This document shows positions 25,245 through 34,196 of a DNA stretch of 64,000 nt, piece after piece; position 1 is the stretch's first letter, and each line of letters starts with the position of its first letter. The notes beneath the pieces were generated by a model that had not been told where the DNA came from, searched no databases, and worked only from the letters and a program-made list of their open reading frames with translations. The translations under genes were made by a program, and so were the position numbers. Source of the stretch: Microbacterium terrae (GTDB lineage Bacteria > Actinomycetota > Actinomycetes > Actinomycetales > Microbacteriaceae); NCBI RefSeq assembly GCF_017831975.1, contig NZ_JAFDSS010000001.1, forward strand, positions 2,542,001 through 2,606,000, in the 5' to 3' direction.

Positions 25245-25742
25245 ATGATCGAGGCACTGCAGGACTTCGTCTCCGACTTCCCGACCTGGATGCAGTGGGT
25301 GGGCGTCATGCTCGTCTCGGCCATCCCCTTCGTCGAGTCGTACTTCGGATCGCTCATCGGCGTCGTCATCGGCCTCCCGCCGGTCGTCGCTGTCGCGGCC
25401 GCCGTCATCGGCAACGTGATCTCGATGCTCGCGTTCGTGATGAGCGCCCACGGCGTGCGCACCCGCGTCGTCGCCGGACGCAGCGGCGGGGTCGCCGTCG
25501 ACGATCGCGAGCCCGAGGAGACGCCGCGGCGCCAGAAGCTGCGCCGCGCCTTCGACCGCTACGGGGTCGCCGGGGTGAGCCTGCTCGGTCAGACGATCCT
25601 CCCGAGCCAGATCACCTCGGCCGCGATGGTGTCGTTCGGCGCGAACCGCAACCTCGTCATCTTCTGGCAGACCATCTCGATCATCCTGTGGGGCGTCGTG
25701 TTCGCGATCCTCGCGACCCTCGGCGTGAACCTCACCCGCTGA
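25245..25742 (+). CDS. Small multidrug-export-type (DedA-like) membrane protein
   Basis: 165 residues with hydrophobic segments near 15-35, 40-65 and 135-160, the motif SAIPFVESYFGSLIGVVIG and a conserved cytoplasmic stretch RRAFDRYGVAGVSLLGQTILPSQ. This matches the Pfam small multi-drug export family, a sibling of DedA/VTT proteins, whose export role is weakly supported. GAGAGGAA precedes the ATG. It is divergent from the DesK-like kinase operon, 204 bp apart, so co-regulation is possible. Confidence 0.75.
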   Translation: MIEALQDFVSDFPTWMQWVGVMLVSAIPFVESYFGSLIGVVIGLPPVVAVAAAVIGNVISMLAFVMSAHGVRTRVVAGRSGGVAVDDREPEETPRRQKLRRAFDRYGVAGVSLLGQTILPSQITSAAMVSFGANRNLVIFWQTISIILWGVVFAILATLGVNLTR

Positions 25743-25773
25743 CGCGGCATCCGTCCCGCACTCGCGGTTCTTC

Positions 25774-25810
25774 CTGCCCCTTTCCCTTCCCGCGGAGGGG
25801 GAAGGGGCAG
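25774..25810 (+). terminator. Hairpin after the membrane-protein gene
   Basis: CTGCCCCTTTCCC and GGGGAAGGGGCAG pair with one mismatch around a short CG-rich loop. It lies in the 161-bp gap upstream of the dehydrogenase gene, with no T-run. Confidence 0.5.
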
Positions 25811-25903
25811 AAGGGCGAGGATGCCTCGGGGGTTGCGTGCGGGCGTCGGGGGCGCAGACTGGTACCGAACCCCCACGAGGGGCACTCGATGGAGAGGACG
25901 ACG

Positions 25904-27436
25904 ATGACCGACACCACGACCCTTGAGCGGACGACACCATCCGCCACCGCGATCGTCGAGCACTGGGTGGGAGGACGCCCCTGGGCGGGCGAGTCCGATC
26001 GCACCGGCGACGTGTTCGACCCGGCTCGGGGAGTCGTGCAGCGCCAGGTGCGCTTCGCGACGGCGGCCGACGTGGATCACGCCGTGGACGTGGCGACGGA
26101 TGCGGCGGCCGCGTGGCGCTCCGCGAGCATCGCCAAGCGCCAGCAGGTGATGTTCGCATTCCGCGAGATCGTGAACGCCCGAAAGGACGAGCTGGCGGCG
26201 ATCCTCACGAGCGAGCACGGCAAGGTTCTCTCCGACGCCCTGGGCGAGATCGCCCGCGGCCTCGAGGTGGTGGAGTTCGCGTGCGGCCTCGGTCACCTCA
26301 CCAAAGGCGCGTACAGCGAGAACGTGTCGACCGGCATCGACGTCTACACGCTGCGCCAGCCGCTCGGCGTGGTGGGCATCATCAGCCCGTTCAACTTCCC
26401 GGCCATGGTGCCGATGTGGTTCTTCTCGGTCGCGCTCGCCGCCGGCAACGCCGTGATCCTCAAGCCGTCGGAGAAGGACCCGAGCGCGGCGAACTGGATG
26501 GCCGCTGCCCTCACCGAGGCAGGCCTCCCCGATGGTGTGCTCAACGTGGTGCACGGCGACAAGGTGGCGGTCGACGGGCTCCTCGAGCACCCTGAGGTGA
26601 AGGCGATCTCGTTCGTGGGATCCACCCCGATCGCGCGCTACGTGTACGAGACCGGCACCCGCAACGGCAAGCGCGTACAGGCGCTCGGCGGCGCGAAGAA
26701 CCACATGCTCGTGCTGCCCGACGCCGACCTCGACCTCGCCGCCGACGCGGCGGTCAACGCCGGGTTCGGCTCGGCCGGCGAGCGCTGCATGGCGATCTCG
26801 GTCGTGCTCGCGGTCGACACGGTCGCCGACGCGCTGATCGACAAGATCTCCGACCGCATGGGGCGCCTGCGCACCGGCGACGGGACGCGCGGGTGCGACA
26901 TGGGGCCGCTCATCACCGGCGCGCACCGCGACAAGGTCGCCTCCTACGTCGACGTCGCCGCCGAAGACGGGGCATCCGTCGTCGTCGACGGCCGCGGGAT
27001 CGAGGTCGACGGCGACCCGAACGGGTTCTGGGTCGGCCCCACCCTCATCGACAGGGTGCCGACCACCTCGGCCGCCTACCGCGACGAGATCTTCGGACCG
27101 GTGCTCTCCGTCGTGCGCATCGAGGGCTACGAGGAGGGGCTCGACCTCATCAACTCCGGCGCCTTCGGCAACGGCACCGCGATCTTCACCAACGACGGCG
27201 GCGCGGCCCGGCGGTTCCAGAACGAGGTGCAGGTCGGCATGATCGGCATCAACGTGCCGATCCCCGTCCCGGTCGCGTACCACTCGTTCGGCGGCTGGAA
27301 GGCTTCGCTGTTCGGCGACGCCAAGGCCTACGGCCCGCACGGCTTCGAGTTCTTCACCGCCGAGAAGGCCGTCACCTCGCGCTGGCTCGACCCCTCGCAC
27401 GGCGGGATCAACCTGGGCTTCCCGCAGCACACCTGA
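25904..27436 (+). CDS. mmsA: CoA-acylating methylmalonate/malonate-semialdehyde dehydrogenase (copy 1)
   Basis: 510-residue aldehyde dehydrogenase. Catalytic Cys295 lies in AGERCMAISV. The position usually held by the general-base Glu reads GGAKNHMLV, without Glu, as in CoA-dependent MmsA/IolA enzymes. SPFNFPAMVPMWFF and the C-terminal YHSFGGWK blocks are family marks. It would convert malonate semialdehyde to acetyl-CoA and CO2 with NAD and CoA, completing beta-alanine breakdown. ATG 25904 follows GGAGAGGACG; an in-frame ATG 15 bp upstream is less well placed. Paralogue at 61036, with a nearly identical 137-bp block near the 3' end. Confidence 0.93.
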   Translation: MTDTTTLERTTPSATAIVEHWVGGRPWAGESDRTGDVFDPARGVVQRQVRFATAADVDHAVDVATDAAAAWRSASIAKRQQVMFAFREIVNARKDELAAILTSEHGKVLSDALGEIARGLEVVEFACGLGHLTKGAYSENVSTGIDVYTLRQPLGVVGIISPFNFPAMVPMWFFSVALAAGNAVILKPSEKDPSAANWMAAALTEAGLPDGVLNVVHGDKVAVDGLLEHPEVKAISFVGSTPIARYVYETGTRNGKRVQALGGAKNHMLVLPDADLDLAADAAVNAGFGSAGERCMAISVVLAVDTVADALIDKISDRMGRLRTGDGTRGCDMGPLITGAHRDKVASYVDVAAEDGASVVVDGRGIEVDGDPNGFWVGPTLIDRVPTTSAAYRDEIFGPVLSVVRIEGYEEGLDLINSGAFGNGTAIFTNDGGAARRFQNEVQVGMIGINVPIPVPVAYHSFGGWKASLFGDAKAYGPHGFEFFTAEKAVTSRWLDPSHGGINLGFPQHT

Positions 27437-27455
27437 GGTGCGCGCCGCTCCACAT

Positions 27456-27541
27456 CCCGCGAGCGGGCACTTCGACCCCGAACAGGCACGATCCGCACGT
27501 GATTCTCATGCCCGCTCGGAGCGGAAGCACCCGCTCGCGGG
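27456..27541 (+). terminator. Large inverted repeat downstream of dehydrogenase copy 1
   Basis: CCCGCGAGCGGG (27456-27467) and CCCGCTCGCGGG (27530-27541) are perfect 12-bp arms. The 62-base loop holds a smaller hairpin CCGCTC/GAGCGG. It lies in the 214-bp gap before the next gene. Confidence 0.5.
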
Positions 27542-27638
27542 GGAAGAGGACCGGCCCATCGACCACGCGCGCGGCGCACGCCGCCCGCACGGATGTCGGC
27601 CGATGACGCGGACGGGCCGGGGCGCTGCCGCGCCGGGG

Positions 27639-27644
27639 TAGCGT
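27639..27644 (+). promoter_or_regulatory. -10 element TAGCGT, leaderless start
   Basis: TAGCGT ends 6 bases before GTG 27651, with no ribosome-binding sequence between. Confidence 0.55.
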
Positions 27645-27650
27645 GAAACG

Positions 27651-28367
27651 GTGACCACCGCCCCCACCTCGACCGTCCGCTGGGATGCCGTCTCCGCACC
27701 CCACGGCACCGCGGCCCTCCGCCACACGCACTGGCTCGACGCCACCCCGCGCGCCGTCGACGGTGCGCCGGGCGAATGGTGGGCCGAGGACGGCCGGGTG
27801 CACGGCCGCGGCCTCCCCGAGACGGGCACCGTCGACCTCGAGCCGTTCACCGGCGTGCGCGAGGCCGACCTCCTTCTGAAGGCCTTCGCCCGCACGGGGT
27901 CGCTGGCGCTGCGGGTCTACGACCCCGAGAATCCCGACCGCCTCGCTCTGCGCGGCATCGAGGCGTATCCGCGCGACGACGCGTGGGCGATCGCCGGCCG
28001 CTTCGTCGCCGCCGAGGACGGGGCGCAGGAGACCATCCTGAGCGTCGACGGACATGAGCGCACGGTCGCGGCGACCGGCTCGATCGAGCTCACCGTCGCG
28101 GGCGAGCCGGTGCATCTCACCGTGTCAGCCGACGGCGAGGGTTTCAGCGCCGTCATCGCCGACGCATCCGCCGCCGACGGTGCGTACCGATTCCGGTTCC
28201 TGCCGATCGCGGCGCCGACCGTCGACGGTGCGGTCACCGTCGACTTCAACGACGCGTACCTCCCGCCGTGCGCGTTCAGCGACCAGTATGTCTGCCCGCT
28301 GCCGCCGCCGGAGAACCGCCTCGCTGCCGCCGTCACCGCGGGCGAGAAGCGCGCGATCCGCGACTGA
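27651..28367 (+). CDS. DUF1684-family protein
   Basis: 238 residues. The C-terminal pattern [20 protein letters not shown], then LPPPENRL and a final AGEKR, is the hallmark of DUF1684 as I recall it. The N-terminal half is mostly beta strand. There is no signal peptide or membrane helix. The function is unknown; conserved Asn, Tyr and Cys residues suggest a binding or catalytic site. GTG 27651 is supported by the leaderless promoter. It converges with the second peptide-transporter operon. Confidence 0.82.
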   Translation: MTTAPTSTVRWDAVSAPHGTAALRHTHWLDATPRAVDGAPGEWWAEDGRVHGRGLPETGTVDLEPFTGVREADLLLKAFARTGSLALRVYDPENPDRLALRGIEAYPRDDAWAIAGRFVAAEDGAQETILSVDGHERTVAATGSIELTVAGEPVHLTVSADGEGFSAVIADASAADGAYRFRFLPIAAPTVDGAVTVDFNDAYLPPCAFSDQYVCPLPPPENRLAAAVTAGEKRAIRD

Positions 28368-28428
28368 TCCGCCGCACGAGCCCGCTCCCGCACGCCCGGC
28401 TCGGCGAACGCGCCGCCGCGTCTCAGCC

Positions 28429-29286
28429 TCAGAGCGCGACGAAGTGACCCGGTTCGACCTCGGTGAGCACCTCGGCGGCATCCGGCGCATCGGCAGCGGG
28501 CCGCGACGCGACGTGCGCCAGCCGCTCCCGTGCGCGTGCCGGGTCGGGCACGAGCACGGCTTCGAGGAGGCGCCGCGTGTACGGATGCCGCGGCGCGGCG
28601 AACAGCGTCGAGGTGGGGGCGAGTTCGACGATGCGTCCTCGACGCATCACCGCCGTCCGGTCGGCGATCTCGCGCACCACGGCGAGATCGTGCGAGATGA
28701 ACACGTAGGTGAGTCCGAACCGCTGCTGCAGGTCCTGCAGCAGGTCGGTCACCTGCGCCTGCACCTGCATGTCGAGCGCCGAGACCGGCTCGTCGCACAC
28801 GATGAGCCGTGGCCGCGGGGCGATCGCCCGGGCGATCGCGATGCGCTGCCGCTGCCCGCCGCTGAACGCCCGCGGACGCTTGTCGACGGCATCGCCCTCG
28901 ATCCCGACCGCGGCGAGGGCTTCGCGCGCCGCGTCGCGGGCATCCGCCTTCGACAGCGCGCCCGCGACCTCGAGCGGCTCGAGCACGGACTGCAGGGCGG
29001 TGCGGTGCGGGTTGAGCGACGAGAACGGATCCTGATGGATCACCTGCATCCGCGCGTCGGGGTCGACGACGACGGACCCCGCCGTGGGGTTCTCCACCTG
29101 CAGGATGAGTCGTCCGAGCGTCGACTTCCCACTCCCCGACTCGCCGACGACGCCGACGGTCTCGCCGGCGTGCACGGTGAGGTCGACGCCGTCGACCGCT
29201 GCGAGCGTGCCGGTGACCCGGCCCCAGGCGCTTCGGACCGGGTACGTCTTGCGCAGATCCTGCACAGTCACGAGCGCGTCGGTCAT
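28429..29286 (-). CDS. OppF-type ABC transporter ATPase
   Basis: 285 residues with Walker [11 protein letters not shown]-loop [11 protein letters not shown], signature FSGGQRQR, Walker [13 protein letters not shown] and the CPTP-like tail [12 protein letters not shown]. It pairs with the OppD-type ATPase to drive the permease encoded further upstream in the operon. The start is ATG 29286, in an ATGA overlap with the preceding gene. Last gene of a five-gene operon (binding protein, B, C, D, F). Confidence 0.93.
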   Translation of the reverse strand: MTDALVTVQDLRKTYPVRSAWGRVTGTLAAVDGVDLTVHAGETVGVVGESGSGKSTLGRLILQVENPTAGSVVVDPDARMQVIHQDPFSSLNPHRTALQSVLEPLEVAGALSKADARDAAREALAAVGIEGDAVDKRPRAFSGGQRQRIAIARAIAPRPRLIVCDEPVSALDMQVQAQVTDLLQDLQQRFGLTYVFISHDLAVVREIADRTAVMRRGRIVELAPTSTLFAAPRHPYTRRLLEAVLVPDPARARERLAHVASRPAADAPDAAEVLTEVEPGHFVAL

Positions 29287-30050
29287 TGCCCGCTCCGATC
29301 GGGTGCCGCCGCCAGGAGCGACCGGGTGTACGGATGCTGCGGCTCGGCGAACACCGTGTCGACGGGGCCGCGCTCGACGATCGCGCCGTCCTTCATCACC
29401 GCGACGGTGTCGCAGATCGCGGCCACGACGCCCAGGTCGTGGGTGACGATCACGATGGTGAGCCGTCGCTCGTCGCGCAGCTGCGCGAGGAGCGCCAGGA
29501 TCTCGGCCTGGACCGTGGCGTCGAGCGCTGTGGTCGGCTCGTCGGCGAGGAGCAGCCGCGGTTCGGCGAGGAGGGCCATCGCGATCATCGCGCGCTGGCG
29601 GAGCCCGCCCGACAGCTCGTGCGGATAGCGCCCGAACACCCGCTCCGGGTCGGGCACGCGCGCCGCTGCGAGCGCCTCGATGGCACGCTTCTTCGCGTCG
29701 GCGCGCGACGACCTCCGCTGCCGCCGCGCCACCTCGACGAGGTGGGCGCCCACCCGCATCAGCGGATTGAACGAGGTCATCGGATCCTGGAACACCATCG
29801 CGATCGGCAGGCGGGCGGTGTCTGCGACGGGCTGCCCGTCGAACTCCGCGCGTTCCCAGGTGCGCGTGGACCCGTCGGGGAGGATGTCGGTGATCGCGCG
29901 CAGCAGCATCGACTTGCCCGAGCCGGACTCGCCGACGATGCCCACGACGGCTCCGACGGGCACGTCGAGCGACTGATCCTCGATGACCCGGAAGGTGCCG
30001 TGGGCGGCGGGCAGGTCGACGGTCAGCCCGTCGATGCGCAGCAGGCTCAT
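29283..30050 (-). CDS. OppD-type ABC transporter ATPase
   Basis: 255 residues. Walker [11 protein letters not shown]-loop [15 protein letters not shown], signature LSGGLRQR, Walker [14 protein letters not shown]-loop THD and tail [11 protein letters not shown]. It is somewhat shorter than a typical OppD (about 320) because the C-terminal extension stops soon after the peptide-transporter motif. ATGA overlaps join it to both neighbours. Confidence 0.93.
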   Translation of the reverse strand: MSLLRIDGLTVDLPAAHGTFRVIEDQSLDVPVGAVVGIVGESGSGKSMLLRAITDILPDGSTRTWERAEFDGQPVADTARLPIAMVFQDPMTSFNPLMRVGAHLVEVARRQRRSSRADAKKRAIEALAAARVPDPERVFGRYPHELSGGLRQRAMIAMALLAEPRLLLADEPTTALDATVQAEILALLAQLRDERRLTIVIVTHDLGVVAAICDTVAVMKDGAIVERGPVDTVFAEPQHPYTRSLLAAAPDRSGQ

Positions 30051-30898
30051 GCGTCGCCCCTCTCGACGACGGTGCGGCGCAGCGCATCGCCCAGCACATT
30101 GAACGACAGCACGGTCGCGGTGATCAGCAGGCCGGGGATGAGCGCCAGCCAGGGGCTCCGCGCAAGGGAGCCCTGGGCGGTCTCGAGCAGGCTCCCCCAC
30201 GACGCCATCGGCGGCTGGATGCCGAGCCCGAGGAAGCTGAGCGCCGCCTCGGTCAGCATCGCCGACGAGATCGTCGCGGCGGCGGCGACGATGATGGTCG
30301 GCGTCGCCTCGGGGAGCACGTGACGCCACACCACGCGCCGCGGCTTCTCGCGGAGGAACCGGGCGTAGCCGACGTAGGTGCGCTCCCGCAGCGACATCGC
30401 CTCGGCGCGCACGAGCCGGGCGGTCGGCATCCACGCGAACAGTCCGATGACGAGGATGATCGTCCACAGTCCGGGCCGCAGGAACACGCTCGCGACGATG
30501 ACCAGCACCATCCACGGGATCGACGAGAGGAAGTCGACGAGCCGCATGAGCACCTCGTCGGTCGCGCCGCGGGCGTAGCCGGCGACGAGGCCGACCACGA
30601 CGCCGATAGCGGTCGCGGTGAGCATGGCGAGAACGCCGACAGCGAGCGAGATGCGCCCGCCGTAGACGACGCGCGAGAAGTAGTCCCGGCCGAGCTCATC
30701 GGTGCCGAACCAGTGCTCCGCGCTCGGGGGCAGCCAGCGCGCGGCGAGGTCGGTGGTGGTCGGATCGAGCGGCAGCAGCGGCGCGAGCAGGCACACCAGC
30801 GCGAGCACTGCGAGGAAGCCGGCAGCCGCGATCGCGGGCGCGGATCGGAACGAGCGGGCACGCTGGCGCACGGCGGCGAGCGTCGTCGCGGCGGTCAT
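30047..30898 (-). CDS. OppC/DppC-type ABC transporter permease
   Basis: 283 residues: a first helix near 25-43, the extracellular motif HWFGTDELGRDYFSRVVYGG typical of DppC/OppC, then five helices. The EAA loop is near RFLREKPRRVVWRHVLPEA and the C-terminal ending is LGDALRRTV. ATG 30898 overlaps the upstream permease by ATGA. Confidence 0.93.
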   Translation of the reverse strand: MTAATTLAAVRQRARSFRSAPAIAAAGFLAVLALVCLLAPLLPLDPTTTDLAARWLPPSAEHWFGTDELGRDYFSRVVYGGRISLAVGVLAMLTATAIGVVVGLVAGYARGATDEVLMRLVDFLSSIPWMVLVIVASVFLRPGLWTIILVIGLFAWMPTARLVRAEAMSLRERTYVGYARFLREKPRRVVWRHVLPEATPTIIVAAAATISSAMLTEAALSFLGLGIQPPMASWGSLLETAQGSLARSPWLALIPGLLITATVLSFNVLGDALRRTVVERGDA

Positions 30899-31854
30899 CT
30901 CGCCCCTCCCAGCCTGATGCGGGGATCGACGACGACGTAGAGGATGTCGGCGATCAGGTTGCCGATGATCACGAGCACCGCAGACAGCAGCAGCACGGCG
31001 AGGATCACGGGGTAGTCGAGGCTGCGCGTCGCCGTGAGGAAGTACGGGCCGATCCCCGGCCAGGCGAACACCGACTCGGTGACGATGGCGCCGGTGACGA
31101 GCAGCGGCAGCGCGAGCCCCAACTGCGTCACGACGGGGAGCAGCACGTTGCGGCTGACGTGGGTGCCGAGGATGCGGGTGCGCGATGCGCCGTACGCCCG
31201 CTGGACGAGCACGTAGTCCTCGCCGGTCTGCGAGATCGTCGCCGAGCGCACGTAGCGCGCGAGCTCGGGGAAGAAGGCGACGACGAGCACCGTGAAGGGC
31301 AGCACGAAATGCTGCAGGAAGTCGAGGGGGTCGCCCTGCTTGCCGACGGAGTGCATGCCGATGATCGGGAACCAGCGGAGCACGTACCCGAAGACGTAGA
31401 TGAGCAGCAGCGCGAACCAGAACGACGGCGTCGCGATGCCGATGCCGGCCGCTCCGTCGATGATGCGGTCGGTGAACCGGCCGCGGCGGCTGCCGGCGAG
31501 GAGGCCGAGCGCGACGGCGAGGACCAGGGCGGTCAGGTATGCCGGAGCGACCAGCACGATCGTGTTCGGGATGCGGGCGGCGAGTTCGGCCGCGATCGGC
31601 TGGCGGCTGGTGAGCGAGAACCCGAAGTCGCCCTGCACGACGTTCCCGAGCCAGTACGCGTACTGGGCGAGCACGGGCTGGTCGAGGCCGTACCGTTCGC
31701 GGATGATCGCGACGGTCTCGTCCGACATGCTCGGCGTGGTGATCGAGTCGACCACGTCGTACGGCGCGAGCTGGATCAGCAGGAACACCAGCAGCGTGAG
31801 GGCGAGCAGCATCGGCACGACCTGCAGCAGGCGGCGCGCGATGAACCTGAGCAC
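30895..31854 (-). CDS. OppB/DppB-type ABC transporter permease
   Basis: 319 residues beginning LRFIARRLLQVVPMLLALT, the usual OppB N-terminus. A long periplasmic loop is followed by five helices, with ESVFAWPGIGPYFLTATRSLDYP and the C-terminal VVDPRIRLG family blocks. GTG 31854, preceded by GAAGGAAC, is chosen over an ATG 45 bp upstream, whose extra residues would be encoded by part of the intergenic hairpin. Confidence 0.92.
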   Translation of the reverse strand: MLRFIARRLLQVVPMLLALTLLVFLLIQLAPYDVVDSITTPSMSDETVAIIRERYGLDQPVLAQYAYWLGNVVQGDFGFSLTSRQPIAAELAARIPNTIVLVAPAYLTALVLAVALGLLAGSRRGRFTDRIIDGAAGIGIATPSFWFALLLIYVFGYVLRWFPIIGMHSVGKQGDPLDFLQHFVLPFTVLVVAFFPELARYVRSATISQTGEDYVLVQRAYGASRTRILGTHVSRNVLLPVVTQLGLALPLLVTGAIVTESVFAWPGIGPYFLTATRSLDYPVILAVLLLSAVLVIIGNLIADILYVVVDPRIRLGGAR

Positions 31855-31880
31855 GGGGTGTTCCTTCGGGGTGGGACGTG

Positions 31881-31921
31881 CGGATGCCGCGGACCGCACC
31901 TGGGCGGGTCCGCGGCATCCG
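31881..31921 (-). terminator. Hairpin between binding-protein and permease genes (operon 2)
   Basis: Perfect 15-bp arms CGGATGCCGCGGACC (31881-31895) and GGTCCGCGGCATCCG (31907-31921) with an 11-base loop, 5 bases after the binding-protein stop. It occupies the same position and uses the same GGATGCC word as the hairpin at 3628-3671, suggesting a common role in tuning binding protein versus permease levels. Confidence 0.68.
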
Positions 31922-31926
31922 GTGGA

Positions 31927-33489
31927 TCACTTCTCGGTCAGCAGACCGAAGTTCTCCAGAGTGTAGATCGGCACGAGGCGGGCGTCCTCGACGCCGCCGA
32001 TGCGCGAGTTCACGGCGAGGATCTTGAGGTTGTCCGCGAGCGGGTAGATCACGGCGTCCTCGGCGATCTGGGCCTGGAGGTCGGCGTAGACGTCGGCGCG
32101 CGCAGCTGCGTCGAGCTCGACCGCTCCCGCGTCGAACAGCGCGTCGGTCTCGGGGTTCGAGTACGAGAAGTAGTTCGCCGAGGCGCCGGTGCGGTACAGC
32201 AGGCTGTACGCATCGGGGTCCTGCCCCATGATGTAGCCGCCGAGGAACGCGTCGTACTGCGAGTCGGCGCCCTTCTCGATCTCGGCGTACACCGCTGCCG
32301 GCTCCACACCGGCGAGCTCCACCGTGATGCCGGCATCCTGCAGCTGCTGCTGGATGAGGGTGGCCTGCGTCGTCTGCGCGGGGTCGGCCCCGGCGTACGC
32401 GAGGGTGAAGGTGAGGCCCTCGGCGCCGGCGCCCTCGAGCAGCGACGCGCTCTTGTCGGCATCCTGCTCGTACGTCTCGACGTCGTCGGTCGCGAATGGA
32501 TTCGACGGCGGGAGGATCGTGTACGCGTTCTCGTAGTAGTCCGACGAGAGGAACGCGGCGGTGTTGATGTCGTCGCGGTTCAGCGCGAAGAAGATCGCCT
32601 GGCGCACCTCGGGGTCGGTGAGGGTCGCTGCATTGAGGCCGAGGTACGCGACGCGTCCTTCGGCGTAGGGGTACACGTCGAGACCGGAGGCCTCGAGCTC
32701 GTCGATCTGATCGGCCGTCACGAACGACGCGTCGGCCTCGCCGGTCTGCAGCGCCGTCTTCACCGTGTCGGCGTTGGCGACGATGCGCAGCGTGAGGTTC
32801 TCGATGTTCGCCGGCTCGCCGTAGTAGTTCTCGTTCGCCTCGAACGTGAGGTACTGGCCGCGCTCGTACTCGGTGAGCGCGTACGGGCCCGAGCCCACCG
32901 CGATCGGGTCGAGCTCTGCGCCCGAGAAGTCGGTGACATCGCCGTAGACGTGCTCGGGGATGATGTACGTCTCGGTCGCGATGTTGCTGAGGGCAGCGGC
33001 GCTGATCGACGGCAGGTGGAAGACGACGGTCTGCTCGTCCTCGGCGGTGGCGGTGATGGGCTGGTCGCCGATCCACAGCAGGTCGGCGTTGCCGTTCTCC
33101 TTGACCGCCTTCTGCGTGTACGTGAACACGACGTCGTCAGCCGTGAGCGGCTCGCCGTCGGACCACAGCAGGTCGTCCTTCAGCGTGACGGTGACCGAGA
33201 GGCCGTCGGCGGCGGGCTCGATCGACTCTGCGAGCTCGTTGACGACGGTGCCGTCGCCCTCGACGCGGGCCAGCGGCGAGTAGATGAGGTTCGTGACGGT
33301 GAGGCCCCAGCGGTCGCTGACGTTGATGGGGTTCAGCGAGCTCGGGTCGCTCGCGATCACGTAGGTGAACTCGCCCGTCGCCGCCGAATCGCCGTCGGCG
33401 TCGGGGGTCGAGGTGGTCGGAGCGCACGCGGTGATCGCCAGCGCTGCAGCCGCGGTGATGGCTGCCAGTGCGAATCGTCTCTTGGTCAT
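31927..33489 (-). CDS. Peptide-type ABC transporter substrate-binding lipoprotein
   Basis: 520-residue SBP_bac_5 protein with a signal peptide, lipobox ITAC (Cys22) and a Thr/Asp/Ser linker. Family blocks are ASDPSSLNPINVSDRWG, LLWSDGEPLTADDVVFTYT and a late DAFLGGYIMGQDPDAYSLLY. It is only distantly similar to the receptor at 3679, so the ligands probably differ. GAGGA precedes ATG 33489, and a -10-like TAGCCT (minus strand, 33529-33534) lies upstream. First gene of the operon that includes both permeases and both ATPases. Confidence 0.93.
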   Translation of the reverse strand: MTKRRFALAAITAAAALAITACAPTTSTPDADGDSAATGEFTYVIASDPSSLNPINVSDRWGLTVTNLIYSPLARVEGDGTVVNELAESIEPAADGLSVTVTLKDDLLWSDGEPLTADDVVFTYTQKAVKENGNADLLWIGDQPITATAEDEQTVVFHLPSISAAALSNIATETYIIPEHVYGDVTDFSGAELDPIAVGSGPYALTEYERGQYLTFEANENYYGEPANIENLTLRIVANADTVKTALQTGEADASFVTADQIDELEASGLDVYPYAEGRVAYLGLNAATLTDPEVRQAIFFALNRDDINTAAFLSSDYYENAYTILPPSNPFATDDVETYEQDADKSASLLEGAGAEGLTFTLAYAGADPAQTTQATLIQQQLQDAGITVELAGVEPAAVYAEIEKGADSQYDAFLGGYIMGQDPDAYSLLYRTGASANYFSYSNPETDALFDAGAVELDAAARADVYADLQAQIAEDAVIYPLADNLKILAVNSRIGGVEDARLVPIYTLENFGLLTEK

Positions 33490-33622
33490 GGAATCCTCAG
33501 CTGTCGAAGTGCGCGAACGCGCCCGACAAGGCTAAGCGGATTGCACGATGAGCCATTCCCGGAGGTTTCGTTCTGTGACATCCGGCGTCGGCTCGTGACG
33601 CGGGATGCACCCAAATCGAGGG

Positions 33623-34078
33623 TCAGGCAGGGAGCAGGGGACGGTTCTCGTAGAACGTCTGCAGCACGACGGTGGTGCGGGTGTTGACGGATGCCGCCTG
33701 CCGGATGTCTCGGATCAGGGTCTCGAGGTGCCGGGGCGAGGTCACCCGCACGAACAGGATGTAGCTCGCATCGCCGGCGATCGAGTGGCACGCCTCGATC
33801 TCGGTGAGGTGCTCCAGCATCTCGGGGGCATTGTCGGGCTGCCCGGGATCGAGGGGCGTGATCTCGATGAACGCCGACAGCGGCTTGCCCACCGACTCCG
33901 CATCGAGCGTGGCGCGGTAGCCGGTGATCACACCGCGCGACTCGAGTCGGCGCAGCCGCGCCTGCACTGCCGAGACCGAGAGCCCGACGGCGGCCGAGAG
34001 GTCTGCAAGAGTCGCACGGGCATCGAGCGAGACCGCCCGGACGATCCCGGCGTCGATGTCGTCGTCGATGTGGGCCAT
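33623..34078 (-). CDS. Lrp/AsnC-family transcriptional regulator
   Basis: 151 residues: an N-terminal HTH (DIDAGIVRAVSLDARATLADLSAAVGLSVSAVQARLRRLE region) and a C-terminal RAM ligand domain (SAFIEITPLD, CHSIAGDASYILFVRV, TVVLQTFYENRPLLP). Such proteins respond to amino acids and often control a divergent gene. Here it is divergent from the 34197-37563 gene set. ATG 34078 is supported by TACCCT (34086-34091, minus) ending 7 bases upstream, a leaderless start. Confidence 0.92.
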   Translation of the reverse strand: MAHIDDDIDAGIVRAVSLDARATLADLSAAVGLSVSAVQARLRRLESRGVITGYRATLDAESVGKPLSAFIEITPLDPGQPDNAPEMLEHLTEIEACHSIAGDASYILFVRVTSPRHLETLIRDIRQAASVNTRTTVVLQTFYENRPLLPA

Positions 34079-34085
34079 GACGCCC

Positions 34086-34160
34086 AGGGTAACAGCGCGG
34101 AGTGGCCCAGACCGGAAACTTTCCTGCGGAAACATGGATGATGCGGAAGTTCTCTAGAAT
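34086..34160. promoter_or_regulatory. Divergent promoter region with GGAAAC boxes
   Basis: Minus-strand -10 TACCCT (34086-34091) serves the Lrp gene and plus-strand -10 TAGAAT (34155-34160) serves the 34197 gene. Between them are GGAAAC at 34114-34119 with an adjoining inverted TTTCC, GGAAAC at 34128-34133, and GGAAG at 34145-34149. These are good candidates for Lrp binding. Confidence 0.5.
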
Positions 34161-34196
34161 CGACCCGTACCCGCACTCCTCAGATCGGAGGTTCCC

